A program made the position numbers and the translations under genes. Under the pieces are notes generated by a model that ran no database searches, was not told where the DNA came from, and saw only the letters and a program-made list of their open reading frames with translations. From assembly GCA_948567375.1 (NCBI GenBank), contig OX419758.1:52085001-52149000 (forward strand): 64,000 nucleotides of DNA, in the 5' to 3' direction. Below are positions 49,120 through 60,858 of the stretch, piece after piece. The DNA is from Lunularia cruciata (lineage: Eukaryota; Streptophyta; Marchantiopsida; Lunulariales; Lunulariaceae). Numbering within the stretch: position 1 is the first letter of the stretch; the number at the start of each line of letters is the position of its first letter.

Positions 49120-51340
49120 TATTTTTTCATCATAACCATCAAGTTTATCAATTTTGAAAGAGTTTAAAATAAGTTAAAGATACTAGAGAATATGATAGAG
49201 CTTTTAGATTTTTTACTACTTATCAAATCAAGTGGGATGTTTATCTCTTCATGATAGTCAATTGGATAAGTTGAGGTTATATGTTGGCTAGTGAACTAGT
49301 TTTATATTCACCACTCAATATATGATATCACCTCCTCCTATTGTTAAACAAACTATCTTTTTGCTACTCTTCATATCTTTTTTTGCAGGTATTCTAGGAT
49401 ATTACTTCACATCTTGGTGATTGAAGATTAATCATAGCCTTCTTATATATGAAAACATAGCAAGTGTTGTGCGGTTATCAGCATGGTTTTACACAATTGC
49501 AACAAGGTGTTTGAAGGGTTTAGGGATCATGTTTGAAGGAAGTAATTGTGATGCAACTACTTCCTTCAACATGATTATAATTTTGAATGAATATTTTTAA
49601 AAATGAGGTTGGTCTTCTATCTTCATAACCACAACATAAAACTTGCCCTTATGTTAAATTTATTTATTTAATTTTTGTTAATATTGAATTTTTTGCCATA
49701 TTTGGGATGATCAAATGAAGGTGTTGCTTTTCAACCTCTAGAATTTGATTGACACTACATTGCACGAAAGTAGAAGTTGGAGATATTCTCAATAATAGGT
49801 TCTAGTTTTTATAGTTTCTATACCATTCATCATAATAGATTTAAGTTTAAGCTTCTAAGTTATGTAAATAAGTCATTGGTCCTCTTGGTTTAAAAGTTTT
49901 AAACTAATAATGGTTGTTTCATGTTGTGAATTTGAAACTAAATTGTCTAACTTGCCTTCAGGCTACTAGTCTTCATCGTCTATTTATTTCTCTTGTTGGT
50001 TTTTATTGTTCTATCAGAACACTCTTAATTTCCTCTCCTCTCCTTTTGTTGATTATAAATTTTGTTTATTCTCACTTATTAGGTTCAAGTGTAATGGTCA
50101 CTTCTAAAAGTTAAGCTCTTCACATATGCTCTTCTCAACCCAAGCATTGGATTTTTTTAAATTTGCAAAACATAATATATCATTGCCATCTCCCTCAAGG
50201 AAACATGGCTTACCTCTCAATACCATATTAGCTACAATTGGAGTCTAAGTTAGGAATCTATAGGAAGTAGAATTTTGAGCATAAAGACAAAGCAATGTTG
50301 ATATTGCATTCAACTCAAAGAATGGTCATCTTGTGGACCACCCCTTAAATTACCACTCTATGGCAAGATAGTCACCACACAACTTATTTGAAGGAATAAT
50401 GAAGTGAATAACTAACATCCAATCTCTTTTTGTCTACTTAAGAACTTTAACACCCCTTTGATTGAAGTTGAGAAGTGGACTCTATAGATTTGAGAAAGCT
50501 TCTCATAAAAAGATTTTTTGAGCTAAAGTTATAGAATTTTCTCTCTCATGGAACTCTACTTCTAAATCCCTACTTCTCTTTGTAGACAATGGTGCTCTTT
50601 TTTTGTAATAAATACATTCTACTTCTACTTTTTCTTCTCTTCATACATAGTGACACTTGTTTTGTATAATGAATACATGGGAACAAGGAAAGGAAATTGA
50701 GGAAGTTCCACAAACCAAAACCCTATACACAACTTTCACACCTCTCAGATTGCAAGGAACATGGATACCCATGTGAGGTAGATGATTTGTCTTTCTAAAG
50801 CAGATCAAGTATCGAGGTAAAAGGATCAAAATTATTTCTATTGAGAAGCTACTAATGTCAAGAAAAAATGATGAACTTTTGTACTAATATTGCTCATGAA
50901 AGTACTTACATAAAAAAATACATTTATTTAACATTTTCATGTCAAAAAAATCTATCAAATTCAAGATATTATATAGAATTTGTCATGGTGTCATATTTCA
51001 ATAGCACATGAAATAGTAAGATGTTACAAGTGGTTTGCAATGATCAAGCCATCTACTATTTGTTTTGGTTGACATTTTTCTGGATAGCTTTTTGGTAATC
51101 ATGGGCCCATTGGGTTTCAAGCAAGACCAACAATTCACACACCCCCATGTTGAAAATTTAGACACAAGCAATTCTCACTCCCATAGGTTCCAAATTTTGA
51201 CAAGAACTATTGTGATTGGGAGTACATCACAATGCACTATTGTGACATTATCATGATTCTTTTTGATTCCACTATGATATCTATGATTGACCAATGACTC
51301 ATCCACAATAGAGTAGGGTAGGTTGAATCAGTAAAAGTGT
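49120..51340. other. AT-rich stretch with no recognisable gene
   Basis: Follows the MULE pseudogene and precedes Harbinger copy B. It probably includes the 3' part of the MULE. No domain recognised on either strand. Confidence 0.5.
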
Positions 51341-51993
51341 GGGTCATTTTGACAATTCTCTTAATTTACCATAATTTGAATTTAGAACTCAATATTATGA
51401 GTTAAAAGATAAAGGGATGCGGCTATTTTGCTTCTTGGTTGTCCACATTTGCAACACCAGGTCAATTTTAGTCTACTTTCTCACATTTGCAAGAAGATTA
51501 TTTTGGTCCTCAATGGTCAAGTTAGCAACAATCCTTGTTAAGGACATTTTTGGAACTTGATGTTATCAAATAGAGGATAAAAGGAAGAAGCCATCTTCTC
51601 ACTTGTCCACATTTGCAACACTAGGTCATTTTTGGTCTTGTCATTCACATTTACAAGGAGGCCATTTTGGTTCTCATGTTAGCAACATTCTTCATCAAGT
51701 GCATTTATGACAAATTCATGGCATTGACTAAAGTAATCAATGTTATGAATTTCCACAATTGCCAAGAATTAATACATCAGCTTTACATTTTGCATTGAAA
51801 TTCAATAACATTTGAGACATCAATGAAGTTCATACCTTGAGGTCATTCATGATGTATGTTGCATTTTTTATTCATAGTTGAGTACATTTGGGGATATTTG
51901 AAATATCACTAGCGTTCATACTTTGAACCATTGGGAAAATGCCACAACCCAATACTCATTGATAACTCACCAAGAATAGGTAAATGCATTCAT

Positions 51994-53420
51994 ATGAGTA
52001 TCAAAGTGCATCTAGAGGATGGGAATGACTATTATGATTAGCTAGATAGCTTAGATGATTCTGGTAACATGTTGGATCTGTTGTTGACATGGTTGGAGTT
52101 CATGAATCATGAAAGATATCTTGAACCAAGAGTTTTTTCTCCTTATAGTTCTGAATTTATGACAAAATATTTTAGAGATCTTCATCCAAAGGCTTTTAGA
52201 CAAGTCACTCAAATGGATATACATTTTTAATGTTTTGGTAGATCTTATTAAAGATCATGCAATATTTAGAAAAACATACAAAAGGAATCAAACCCATATG
52301 TAGATCCAACTAGCCCTTGCTCTCGACTAATTTGGTCACCATGAGAATAGGATATGTGTTGCTTGTGGCTTGAATATATAGGATAGGAGTGACATATCAA
52401 TTTTATTCACTAAGAGAATCATGATAACCATCTTACCAATTCTCAAAAGGAAGTGAGATGGCAAAATTGAGATAGAGGAGGAGGATTTCATTCATATTTT
52501 CCTCAAAAAGGTTTCCCAAAATGCATGGGATTAGTAGACAAACCATAGTTCTCCTTAGCTACTAGATAAAATATTGAAAATCAACTATATTTTGTCCGCA
52601 TAGGTTTGCATTCTATCAATGTGTAGGTGATTGGCAATGATAATTAACTTTATGAGAGGTAAAATATCTTTGATTGATATTGAAGCTAGTTTTTAGTGTT
52701 TTCCAATGTATCCATTATAAGGTATTTGATATTTGAAGCTAGAGTTTTTGTGTATATCAATGTGTCAATGATAGGGGTAATTTTTTCAATGAGAATGGCA
52801 TCTTTGATTTGATCATTTAGTTGTGTGTTTTGGTATTTTTATTATGTCAATGGTAAGTAGATTTTATTGATAGGGCTAAAGGTTCTTATTTTATGTTAAT
52901 TGGATTTTTAGGAATGTCAAGGTCATGTCATGACAAGACTATCTGAAAGAATTCTCCTATTTGGATTGAATAGAAGCATAAAGGAAAATGAAACAATTTT
53001 GAAAATAATCAATATCTCCTTGGAAATTTAGGTTATGTTTAAATGAATCATTGGATCTTGTCTTTCAAGCAAGTGCAAAAAAAAAAAACTCTTCAACAGA
53101 TATGTTGTACAAATTTTCATAGTTACTGAGCATTGTATAGAGTGCTAAAAGTGTGATTTATTTACATAGAGAATTTAAAATTCAACTCAAAACCCCAAGT
53201 AGAAAAGCTTATTTTTTGAAGTGGATTAGTGTATGTATAGTTCTATATAAAATTTTAATTTATAGATCAGGCGTATGGTTAGAAGAGGTGGTGACTTTAT
53301 CAAAGAAATAGAAATAGAAGTGCTATATCCAAACCCTCCACTTTGGTTTGAACAAGGTAGAGAGGAAACCAAAAATAGAGTTATACTATATTGTCACTTT
53401 TTCAACTAACAAGTTGGTGG
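51994..53420 (+). pseudogene. Harbinger DDE transposase, copy B
   Basis: Shows WLEFMNHERYLEPRV, KYFRDLHPKAFRQVTQMDIH, a frame with DLIKDHAIFRKTYKRNQT, and IQLALALD*FGHHE (stop at the family Q position). At the far end is the region corresponding to copy A's acidic tail. It shares with copy A the TAG in the FNV*VI segment (52623-52625) but has different stops elsewhere. Confidence 0.7.
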
Positions 53421-54779
53421 AATATTAAATCATAGATGTATGTTAAATGAATGAGAATGTATGTTAAAATTTATTTTTTTATGTTAAATTGATGAGAATA
53501 ATTACTTTCAAAATATCAAAGCACTTTGTTGCATAATATTTTAATGTTCATGTAAAACACTTTGTGTTTGTATGGATAGATAGACACTTGTTTGCCCTTG
53601 CATGCACTAATGTGAGCTAGGTTAAGATCACGTAGGCACTCATAGGTACTAGAGTATGACAAATGTCCATTGGTAAGCCCTTGTGTGAGATGGGTTAAAG
53701 TCATATAGGCATTGGTAGGTGCTAGTGTATGACGGTGTCTGTTGGGTGTCAAGTGGGATGCACCAATCAACTAAAAAAAATAAAAATATCTCATAAAGCA
53801 CAAAATATTTTTTGAAGCTTGCTTCACAAAGTGAACTCTTGAGACATATAAATTCAAAGAGTAGATAGGTTCATTTCATTCACATGCTCATCAATTATTC
53901 AAGAGATAGAAAGTGGATAATAGTAAAATCAAGATGAGATTTTTTGGCAAGAAGTATTTGAGAGAAACTAGGAGTAGAGTTTTTGTGAATCTTCATTTGG
54001 AAGAAATTTTTTTAAAGAACTTGAGAGAAGAGCTTTTATAATAGTACAAGAGTAGAATTTTGAGATTTTGGAAGGAGAGTTTCTTGGAATTGGAGAGAAG
54101 AGAATTTTTGTATTTTTTTGGAAGGAAAATTGTTTTAGAGGATACCTATGCAGTATGATATATAAGAAATTATCTCCTTTAGTCAAACCCTACTATAGCA
54201 TGTTTTAGATAAGGATGTATTGAACACAAATGGTTAGTGAAAGAAAGAAAATATATTTTCTTGCTGCTCATTGATCATTGCATAAAGAGATCCACTTACA
54301 ATTATGCATCAATTTAGCAAAAACTTTTTAACAATGGTTGTTTGCATAAAATGTTGTATACCTCAAGTCCACCACAAGCTAAACAATAAAAAACCTAGCA
54401 TATCAAAGTGCATTAGACTGCAGATTTGGTTGCTCCACCACACATAAAATTTAAGATCAAGTGCATACAAGCACCTCCCATTGCATATTAGTGCTTTCTC
54501 CCACCTCCAATGTCTCTTGGCACATTCCAATTCTAGTGCATATCATTGCATACCATCCGCACCAACTTATACTATCACAATAATTCATTCATTTATATTC
54601 TTTGAAACTTATTGAAAATATTTGACCATCAAGCTTTGATTTTATTGAGCTCTCTCTATAATTATAAGAAAAAATTTACATAAAAATATCTTCACTATCA
54701 TTTGCACTTCTAATGTGTATAATGTGGAACTTCAACTTTTAGATCATTATTATAACTATTCTAAGGAGAGTAATCAAGA

Positions 54780-55570
54780 GGTGAAACTGCCAAGAAGTTA
54801 TGTTGTATCTCCTCCAATGTCTTTTCAGTCCTTACTAGCTTGAGTCCTATCTTTTGAATGTGTTTCCTTTCCTTGAATCTACATTTCTCTATTTTAAATT
54901 TCCTTTCTCCTCACCCAACCTTCTATCTCACTCAACCTTGAACTTTGGTTCTCTTGGCCACTTCTACTTTCACTTGTATCTTTTCAAGCTTTCTCATATT
55001 CAAATGTTAAATTTTAGCTATTTTGCATCTCTTTTTGGATTTCTTGTTTACTTCAAAGTGGTAATCTTTGTCAAATCCTATGGAAAAGCCATAGTTGGTG
55101 AAACTTTTAAACTCTTTTCTGTTTAATCTCTTGGTCTCCTTCTTTCTCTCCTTGTTGAATCCTACCCAATGGTAAGGTAGTTGCATTCATGTCATTGTTC
55201 ACATCTTCATTTGGAATTTCATCTTCTAGCCCATGCACACATTCCTCTTTTACACATAGATTGACTTCCTATGTGCTTGGGACAAAAGGAGTTGAGTAGT
55301 GAACTACCTAGGTAGATAAAAGTTGTGTAATAGTAGACATAACAATATCTTTTGCACAACATATTCCTCTTCTCATGCACCACACCTTTTCTTATATAAA
55401 TCTTGTTCCCAAACTCCATGCTAACAAGGCGGGTGGAGAAATGTTGGTCCAACCTCCTAACATCTTGTACATCTTGAAATACAAAGGCAAAGATGATTTA
55501 ATTTGTCTCAATGTTTCTCCATTTGTGGTAGTATTATTTGTTGGTGAGACCTTCTCTTGTGCTTTTGTCT
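54780..55570 (-). pseudogene. Harbinger accessory ORF2, copy B
   Basis: Minus-strand remnants match copy A: CRFKERKHIQKIGLKLVRTE in the charged segment, and MDQHFSTRLVSMEFGNKIYI (near 55.45 kb) in the putative DNA-binding part. It is heavily interrupted. Confidence 0.45.
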
Positions 55571-55739
55571 TTTCAATCTTGAGCTTCCTTATAAAATTTC
55601 ATATATTATCCTCACTTCTTTTACAATGTATCACTTGTTATCAAAGTGGAAACCCCCTACCATGCTACACTAGATAAGTAGCCATATAAATAAAGGTGAT
55701 ACTCTTATGTCACTATTCTACCCATAGGTATCCATGGTT

Positions 55740-57100
55740 TTTATTATTGAAAACCCTTATTGTGTTATGTAACACCCATTGATGCATGTTTGCTCTATTA
55801 AGATATTTAGTTTTGTATTGCAAGTAGTTGAGAGATTTTATTTATATAGAGATTAAAGCAAGCTTCTACATTAGCCATGATTAGCTAGAGTTAGTCACAG
55901 CCAAGATAATGATTACTCTACTTTAGAGGAAGGTGAAAGAGTAAGCCCCACTATTTTGGATTCTAATGTATTGACTTGGTGTTATTACCAGGTGTTTGGC
56001 TTTGAAGAAAGAATCAATAACTTTTTGATCCATAAGCCTTTTTGGTTTGGATTATTCTATAGTCTAAAGATAGCACCTATGAAGGAATCTTTGACTTAAT
56101 AATTGGGTCAATATAAGACCATATGCTTAGGGGATTATTCCCATGAGCTTAGATATTCTTTTAGACTTTATATGACTTTTTGCATAGTAACTTTAGTTAT
56201 TGTAGCAATTAGTAATTATTGGTGTGTAATTATTTGACAAATATATAAACTAGGGGTGAGGAGGTACTCATTAGCTTTTCATTTGCAATTATCTTTCTCA
56301 ATTGAGTTCTCTAGTGAGCAATGTCTTGAGCCTTGGAGTTCTAGCCTTGGAGGAGTGTGATAAAGTTGAGATTCCTTGCCTTCTTAGTTCATGGTGCACT
56401 ACCTTAATAGCCATGAAAGGTTCATCAAGAGTGAGAGATAGGCCGGTTCATAGTTCATGTGTGCTTGGTATGTTACGTAGATTGATTCTAGTATTAATTT
56501 GAGTACAATTTTTCAAGGTTCTGTTTCATCTTTCCTGTTTAAGTATGTTTCAATCTTCATCTAGTAAATTTGGGTTGAAAATTGGGATTTTTGTATCAAC
56601 TTTGAAAATTATACCCCAGTAATTTTCAAAGTTGATACAAGCAATTAAACATGAGCAAATGAGAAGGGTTTATAATTAGAATACAAGTCTAGAAAAGAGA
56701 TAAAAATAAGATACTAAGATAAAACAAGTGGACAAATAGAAAATTGCATATGGATTGCTACTTCCAAAGAATGTCTTGATATTAAAGAAGCTTTGATCTT
56801 TTGCATCAAATTTCAAATTTGATGCATTCAAATTTGAGTACTAACTTATGGTTCCTATAGAACTTCATTGTTCATTGTATGGATCTAAGCTAAAACCTAC
56901 GTTTTACAAAAAAAATCCTCAAGAAAGTATTGAAATTACAACAGGAGAAAATACGAGTATGTCATAGTGCTCCATGCCTTTGTATATGGTGTGAGATATG
57001 GGAGCTAAAGCCGTTCAAGGGACAGGAAATTTGGGATTTATTGAATGCATATGAAATGTATGTATAATGGCAATGAAATGGATGGTGTGGATATGATATG
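55740..57100. other. AT-rich stretch, possible LTR-like sequence
   Basis: No coding domain. At about 56.22-56.45 kb, a run with ttgacaaatatataaactag followed by transcript-like text resembles an LTR U3/R junction, but no second LTR or primer binding site was found. A perfect hairpin lies at 56591-56640. Confidence 0.35.
56591..56640. repeat. Perfect 21-bp inverted repeat with 8-nt loop
   Basis: ttgtatcaactttgaaaatt plus a (56591-56611) pairs exactly with 56620-56640; the loop is taccccag. Confidence 0.95.
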
Positions 57101-57109
57101 TATATTAGG

Positions 57110-57690
57110 ACATGAGAGCAGAATCCGTCCCAAGAAGAACAGGGGTCCAAAACTCAAAAAATGCATATGAAGTATAAATATGATATGTGAGTAATGAATC
57201 CATAAAGGAGATGAAGTGAATCTAACAGATCAAATGTAAGGCTAAACACAAACAAATATAAATATTCCCTGATTAATATATAAATAATTTTTGATCAATA
57301 GCAATAGAGACATAGAGACCTGATATATATAACATGTGATCGATAAGTGTAAACAAAGCATGTGGTGAAATAGAAGACAACCTGCAATTGAAAACCAGCA
57401 AGCAAAACTTGAAAAATTAAGTGAAATGAAATCGGAAGATCGAGCAGAAACCATGAACCAAGTAAGCATGAAACAAGTCAAATGTAGGGTGGGGTGAAGA
57501 GAGGATGGTATCTTGGCTGAGATGGAACAGAGCGTTAGAGGTATGGATAGAGTATATCGCTGCAAGCGATATGGATGTTTGAGTTCTCAAACGCTAAACA
57601 ATTGAAAGAAGCAGAATCATACCCAGTTTCTGCTCGAAAACTCATGAATACAAAAGTCAACTCGGTTGCTTCCCAAAGTGCCAAAATATA
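57110..57690 (-). repeat. Fragment related to the Penelope-like element 3' repeat
   Basis: Shares with 20.31-20.98 kb, in the same order, a gagcag/gagccg start with ggggtccaaaactca (vs gggttatccagaactca), then tagagtatatc, gctaaacaattgaaagaagc, agtttctgctcgaaaactca and caactcggttgcttcc. It has the same orientation as the 20.3-kb copy. It ends near 57.69 kb, shortly before the LINE; no RT sequence accompanies it. Confidence 0.6.
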
Positions 57691-57918
57691 TAGTATGGAT
57701 AGTGTATTCTTGCATGGGCAATTCTACAAGTTTATGTTTTGGAATGACACTTCTCCTTATGAAAGTTTTGAAAGATTACACAGGAAAGAGGGATTCTACC
57801 ACCATTGATAATGTTTCACTTAAGTAAATGGATATTAATATCGCCTTTGACATCCTGAAATTGTGTTGAACTTCTGAAGTGGGGCGGTAGCCAACTGATT
57901 TCAATACTCACTTCTCAT

Positions 57919-59658
57919 TTGAATGAGGCAATCAAGTGTGGCTTTCCGGATAGATGGTGCTTCAAGAAGGTAGTTCCTATTCACAAGTCTGGCCAGAGAG
58001 ATGTTGTCACCAATTACCGTACCATACTTGTTGGTAGTGTCTTTGCCAAGTTGTATGGTCGAATTTTGGAGTCAAGGTTGAGCACTTGGGCTGAAAAGCA
58101 CAAAATTCGAGCTAAGTGCCAAGCTGGTTTCAGATTAGGCTTTAGTACTTTGGACCACCTATTGGTACTTCATGTTTTGTGGTGCAAATCCAAGGGGGTT
58201 GGGAGAGCTCTCTATGTTGCCTTTATTGATTTCAGGAAGGCCTTTGATAAGGTGCTCAGGAAATCTCTAAGTGAGAGACTCATTGAAGTGGGTGTTTCAG
58301 CTGATCTGATTGGTGCTATCTCTAGACTCTATGAGAAAGTGATTGTGAAACTTTCATCTTTGAGCTCTCAAGATATCCTTAGCACAATGGGTGTGATCCA
58401 AGGCTGCTCTCTGTCTCCAACTCTGTTCGGAATCTTCATCGATGATCTAGAGAGTCTACTCATGGAAGCTGGAGCTACAGGTGTACAGGTTGGCTCTTTG
58501 ATGATACATGCACTCCTTTATGCAGATGATGTAGTGCTTCTCTCCACAAATCCACAGAGTTTACAGAAGCTGTTGGATTCTCTACTTTGCTTTTGCAATC
58601 AAACAAAGATGGAGGTGAACCTTGACAAGTCCAAGGTCATTGTGGTGGGTTCTAAAGGTGTCACACCTTTCTTTTTTGATGGACAGCAATTGGAGCAGGT
58701 TTCTTCTTATAAGTACTTGGGCCTTGAGTTTTCTCATGACTATAGTTGGTCTACTTGTGTGAAGATGAGAATCAATGCAGGCTTTAGAGCTTTGTATTCA
58801 CTCATGAACCGCAGTAGACTTGCTCACCTCACCACATGGGAGTTGAAGAAGGTGCTGTTCAGATCTCTTGTGCAGCCGGTGGTTCTCTATGGTGCTCAGA
58901 TTTGGGGTCCAGGTACTAAGAAGACATGGTGGCAAAAGGTGGAGAAAGTTCAGAAATTGTTTTTGTGTGATGAACTTGGGGTGAGGACTCAAACTCCTTA
59001 TGTATTCCTGCTTGCTGAAACAGGATTTTTACCTCTTGAGGCTGAAGCTTTGTTTTTAGCTATCACATATGCCACTAAGGTGAGGTCCATGGAGCATGAG
59101 AGACTTCCCTACCAAGCTTTTTGTGCCACTCTATCTGTCGGTTGGTATACAGATCTGATTGCATGGGCCACAATGTGGAATGTTTCTGAGCGACATTGGA
59201 GATTGGAGCCTATTGCACTTCGAGAGGTGATCAAGGAGCAGTTTTTACTTCGCTTATGGCAGCAACCCGGTACCAAGATGGTGTTCTATCAGCAGTTTGT
59301 AAATCCTATGTTGGTGTATTGTGAGCAAGATTATCTCTTGGCTAGGATTTCTACTTCATTGAGACATGTTATCGCTCAATATAGAACTAGTTCTCATAGA
59401 CTAGAAGTAGAACAAGGACGTTGGTAGCAGATAGAGCACTCCATGCGACTTTGCAAATTGTGTATTATGAGCAAAGTTGAGGATGAGCATCATGTGTTTG
59501 TTGATTGCCCTTGTTACATGCAGATTAGAGTTAGACATCAGATTACTTGCAGTGACTTCTCAACTCTCTTACAGGTTGAAGCTTTAGCATTAGGGAAGTA
59601 CATAACAGAAGTTACTTTACATCGGACCAATTTGTTACAAATTGGTCCGATGCCCTAG
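57919..59658 (+). pseudogene. LINE ORF2 reverse transcriptase and C-terminal zinc knuckle
   Basis: From MNEAIKCGFPDRWCFKKVVP the frame stays open for 502 codons: VVTNYRTILVGSVFAKLYGR, QAGFRLGFSTLDHLL, motif A LYVAFIDFRKAFDKV, motif B GVIQGCSLSPTLFGIFID, motif C ALLYADDVVLLS, then VSSYKYLGLEFS, VVLYGAQIWG and TDLIAWATMWNV. A single TAG (59425-59427) interrupts it before the zinc knuckle RLCKLCIMSKVEDEHHVFVD followed by CPCY, which reads in the same frame to 59658. Catalytic Asp residues of motifs A and C are present. The copy is therefore young compared with the other elements here. The start is the first Met in a truncated frame, not the true start. Confidence 0.85.
59620..59652 (+). repeat. 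Perfect 15-bp hairpin at the LINE 3' end
   Basis: catcggaccaatttg (59620-59634), loop tta, then the exact inverse (59638-59652). It covers the last codons of the LINE frame. It is followed by a second small inverted repeat (cctaggc ... gcctagg, about 59656-59671). Confidence 0.9.
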
Positions 59659-60858
59659 GCCCTTGCCTAGGCTCACATTTCATGTGTTTTGTATTGTGTT
59701 TCCAGCCTTTTGACTCTTTGGGTCTTTCGGGCTTTATATTTCATTGTGTGTCCACATCTTCCATCCTGTGGATCAATTTTGCGCGCAGTTGCTTGTGTGA
59801 ATTCAGATGCGCAGTTAAAGGACATTGGGACTAAAGGGACTTGGGCAATTCTGCTGGCAACTACTTCATATTGGCATGATTAGTGCTGCTTACACCAAAG
59901 CGCTCAGAAAACTCAAAACTGGAACACTTGTCCCGCATGATCGTACCCCGCTGTGCTCCTGCATGCGGCCGAACTTTGAGGTGGCCTTCACAAGTACGTG
60001 ACAGTACTAAGTTCCAGCGGCCGGCACCACGTCTACAAAAGAACTGCGCCGGACGCATCTCCTAAGGCGAAGTATTGTTTCTTGTCTGTCCGTCTACGAC
60101 GCTTAGCTTTTCCCCCAGTTCTCTACATCTAGTTACAGCTTTGTACTTGACGTGAACGGATTAGAATCTTTTCTTTGGGCATATCGAAAGCGCCGAGGTT
60201 ACCGGGGTAACTTCCAGTAAACTAGATCAGCAAAGATTCGATGCTGCTAAATGTAACGTGGTAAGCCTAGATTTAACCACGCCCTGTGGAGCTGCCACGA
60301 ACCGGGAATGCCGGAGATGACTTGAAGTCCGCGACAGGTTACGCCAGCCATTTTGCTGACGTCACCCAGCCGGTTAGTTCCGTAGTGTTCTTCTGTGTCT
60401 TCCTGCCTCTCCTGGGCGTGAGTCCTCCGCAGCAACACTGAAGCTCTCCACAGAAACACGCGGGAACCCATTACCGGTGTGCCGGGGTCCGCATCTGCAA
60501 GGGTCCGAAGAAGCGCGGGTCCAGGTAAGACTTCAACTGGAAATTACTTCGTACGACATGAACGCCCATGTGTGGTCATACAGTGCACCTGACGGATTGA
60601 AGCGCGAACTTCGCACGCTGTGTTCTTCTAACATAGAGGAAGGTGACGACAACACATCCTGGGTTCTTGTGTGAGCAGAGGAGAGTGAGGTCCGTCGTTA
60701 CAAAAGGCATCGAGTGCCATTTGTACGAGGGAGCAGCAGACTAGTACTACTGCACTCTGCGATCGCAGAAGGGTTGTATCGTATATGTGAGGACCTGATC
60801 GACCATTCTACGAACAAAAAATTAAAACAGACGTCAGCCACACCACCCCGCAGGAAAG

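Larger units (their letters stand above)
51350..55730 (+). mobile_element. PIF/Harbinger-type DNA transposon, copy B
   Basis: Direct-orientation relative of copy A, collinear from aatttgaattt-gaactc near 51.36 kb to gataagtagccat near 55.68 kb, with many substitutions and small indels. Transposase on +, accessory ORF on -, both broken. Ends are defined only by loss of similarity to copy A. Confidence 0.7.
57840..59760 (+). mobile_element. LINE (non-LTR retrotransposon), 5'-truncated
   Basis: The RT frame is recognisable from about 57.87 kb (LLKWGGSQLISILTSHLNEA, where an upstream frame is broken) to the C-terminal zinc motif at about 59.50 kb. A hairpin and a pyrimidine-rich 3' tail follow. 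The APE endonuclease expected upstream is missing, so the copy is truncated at the 5' end, as is usual for target-primed insertion. No poly(A) tail or target duplication was identified. Confidence 0.75.
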
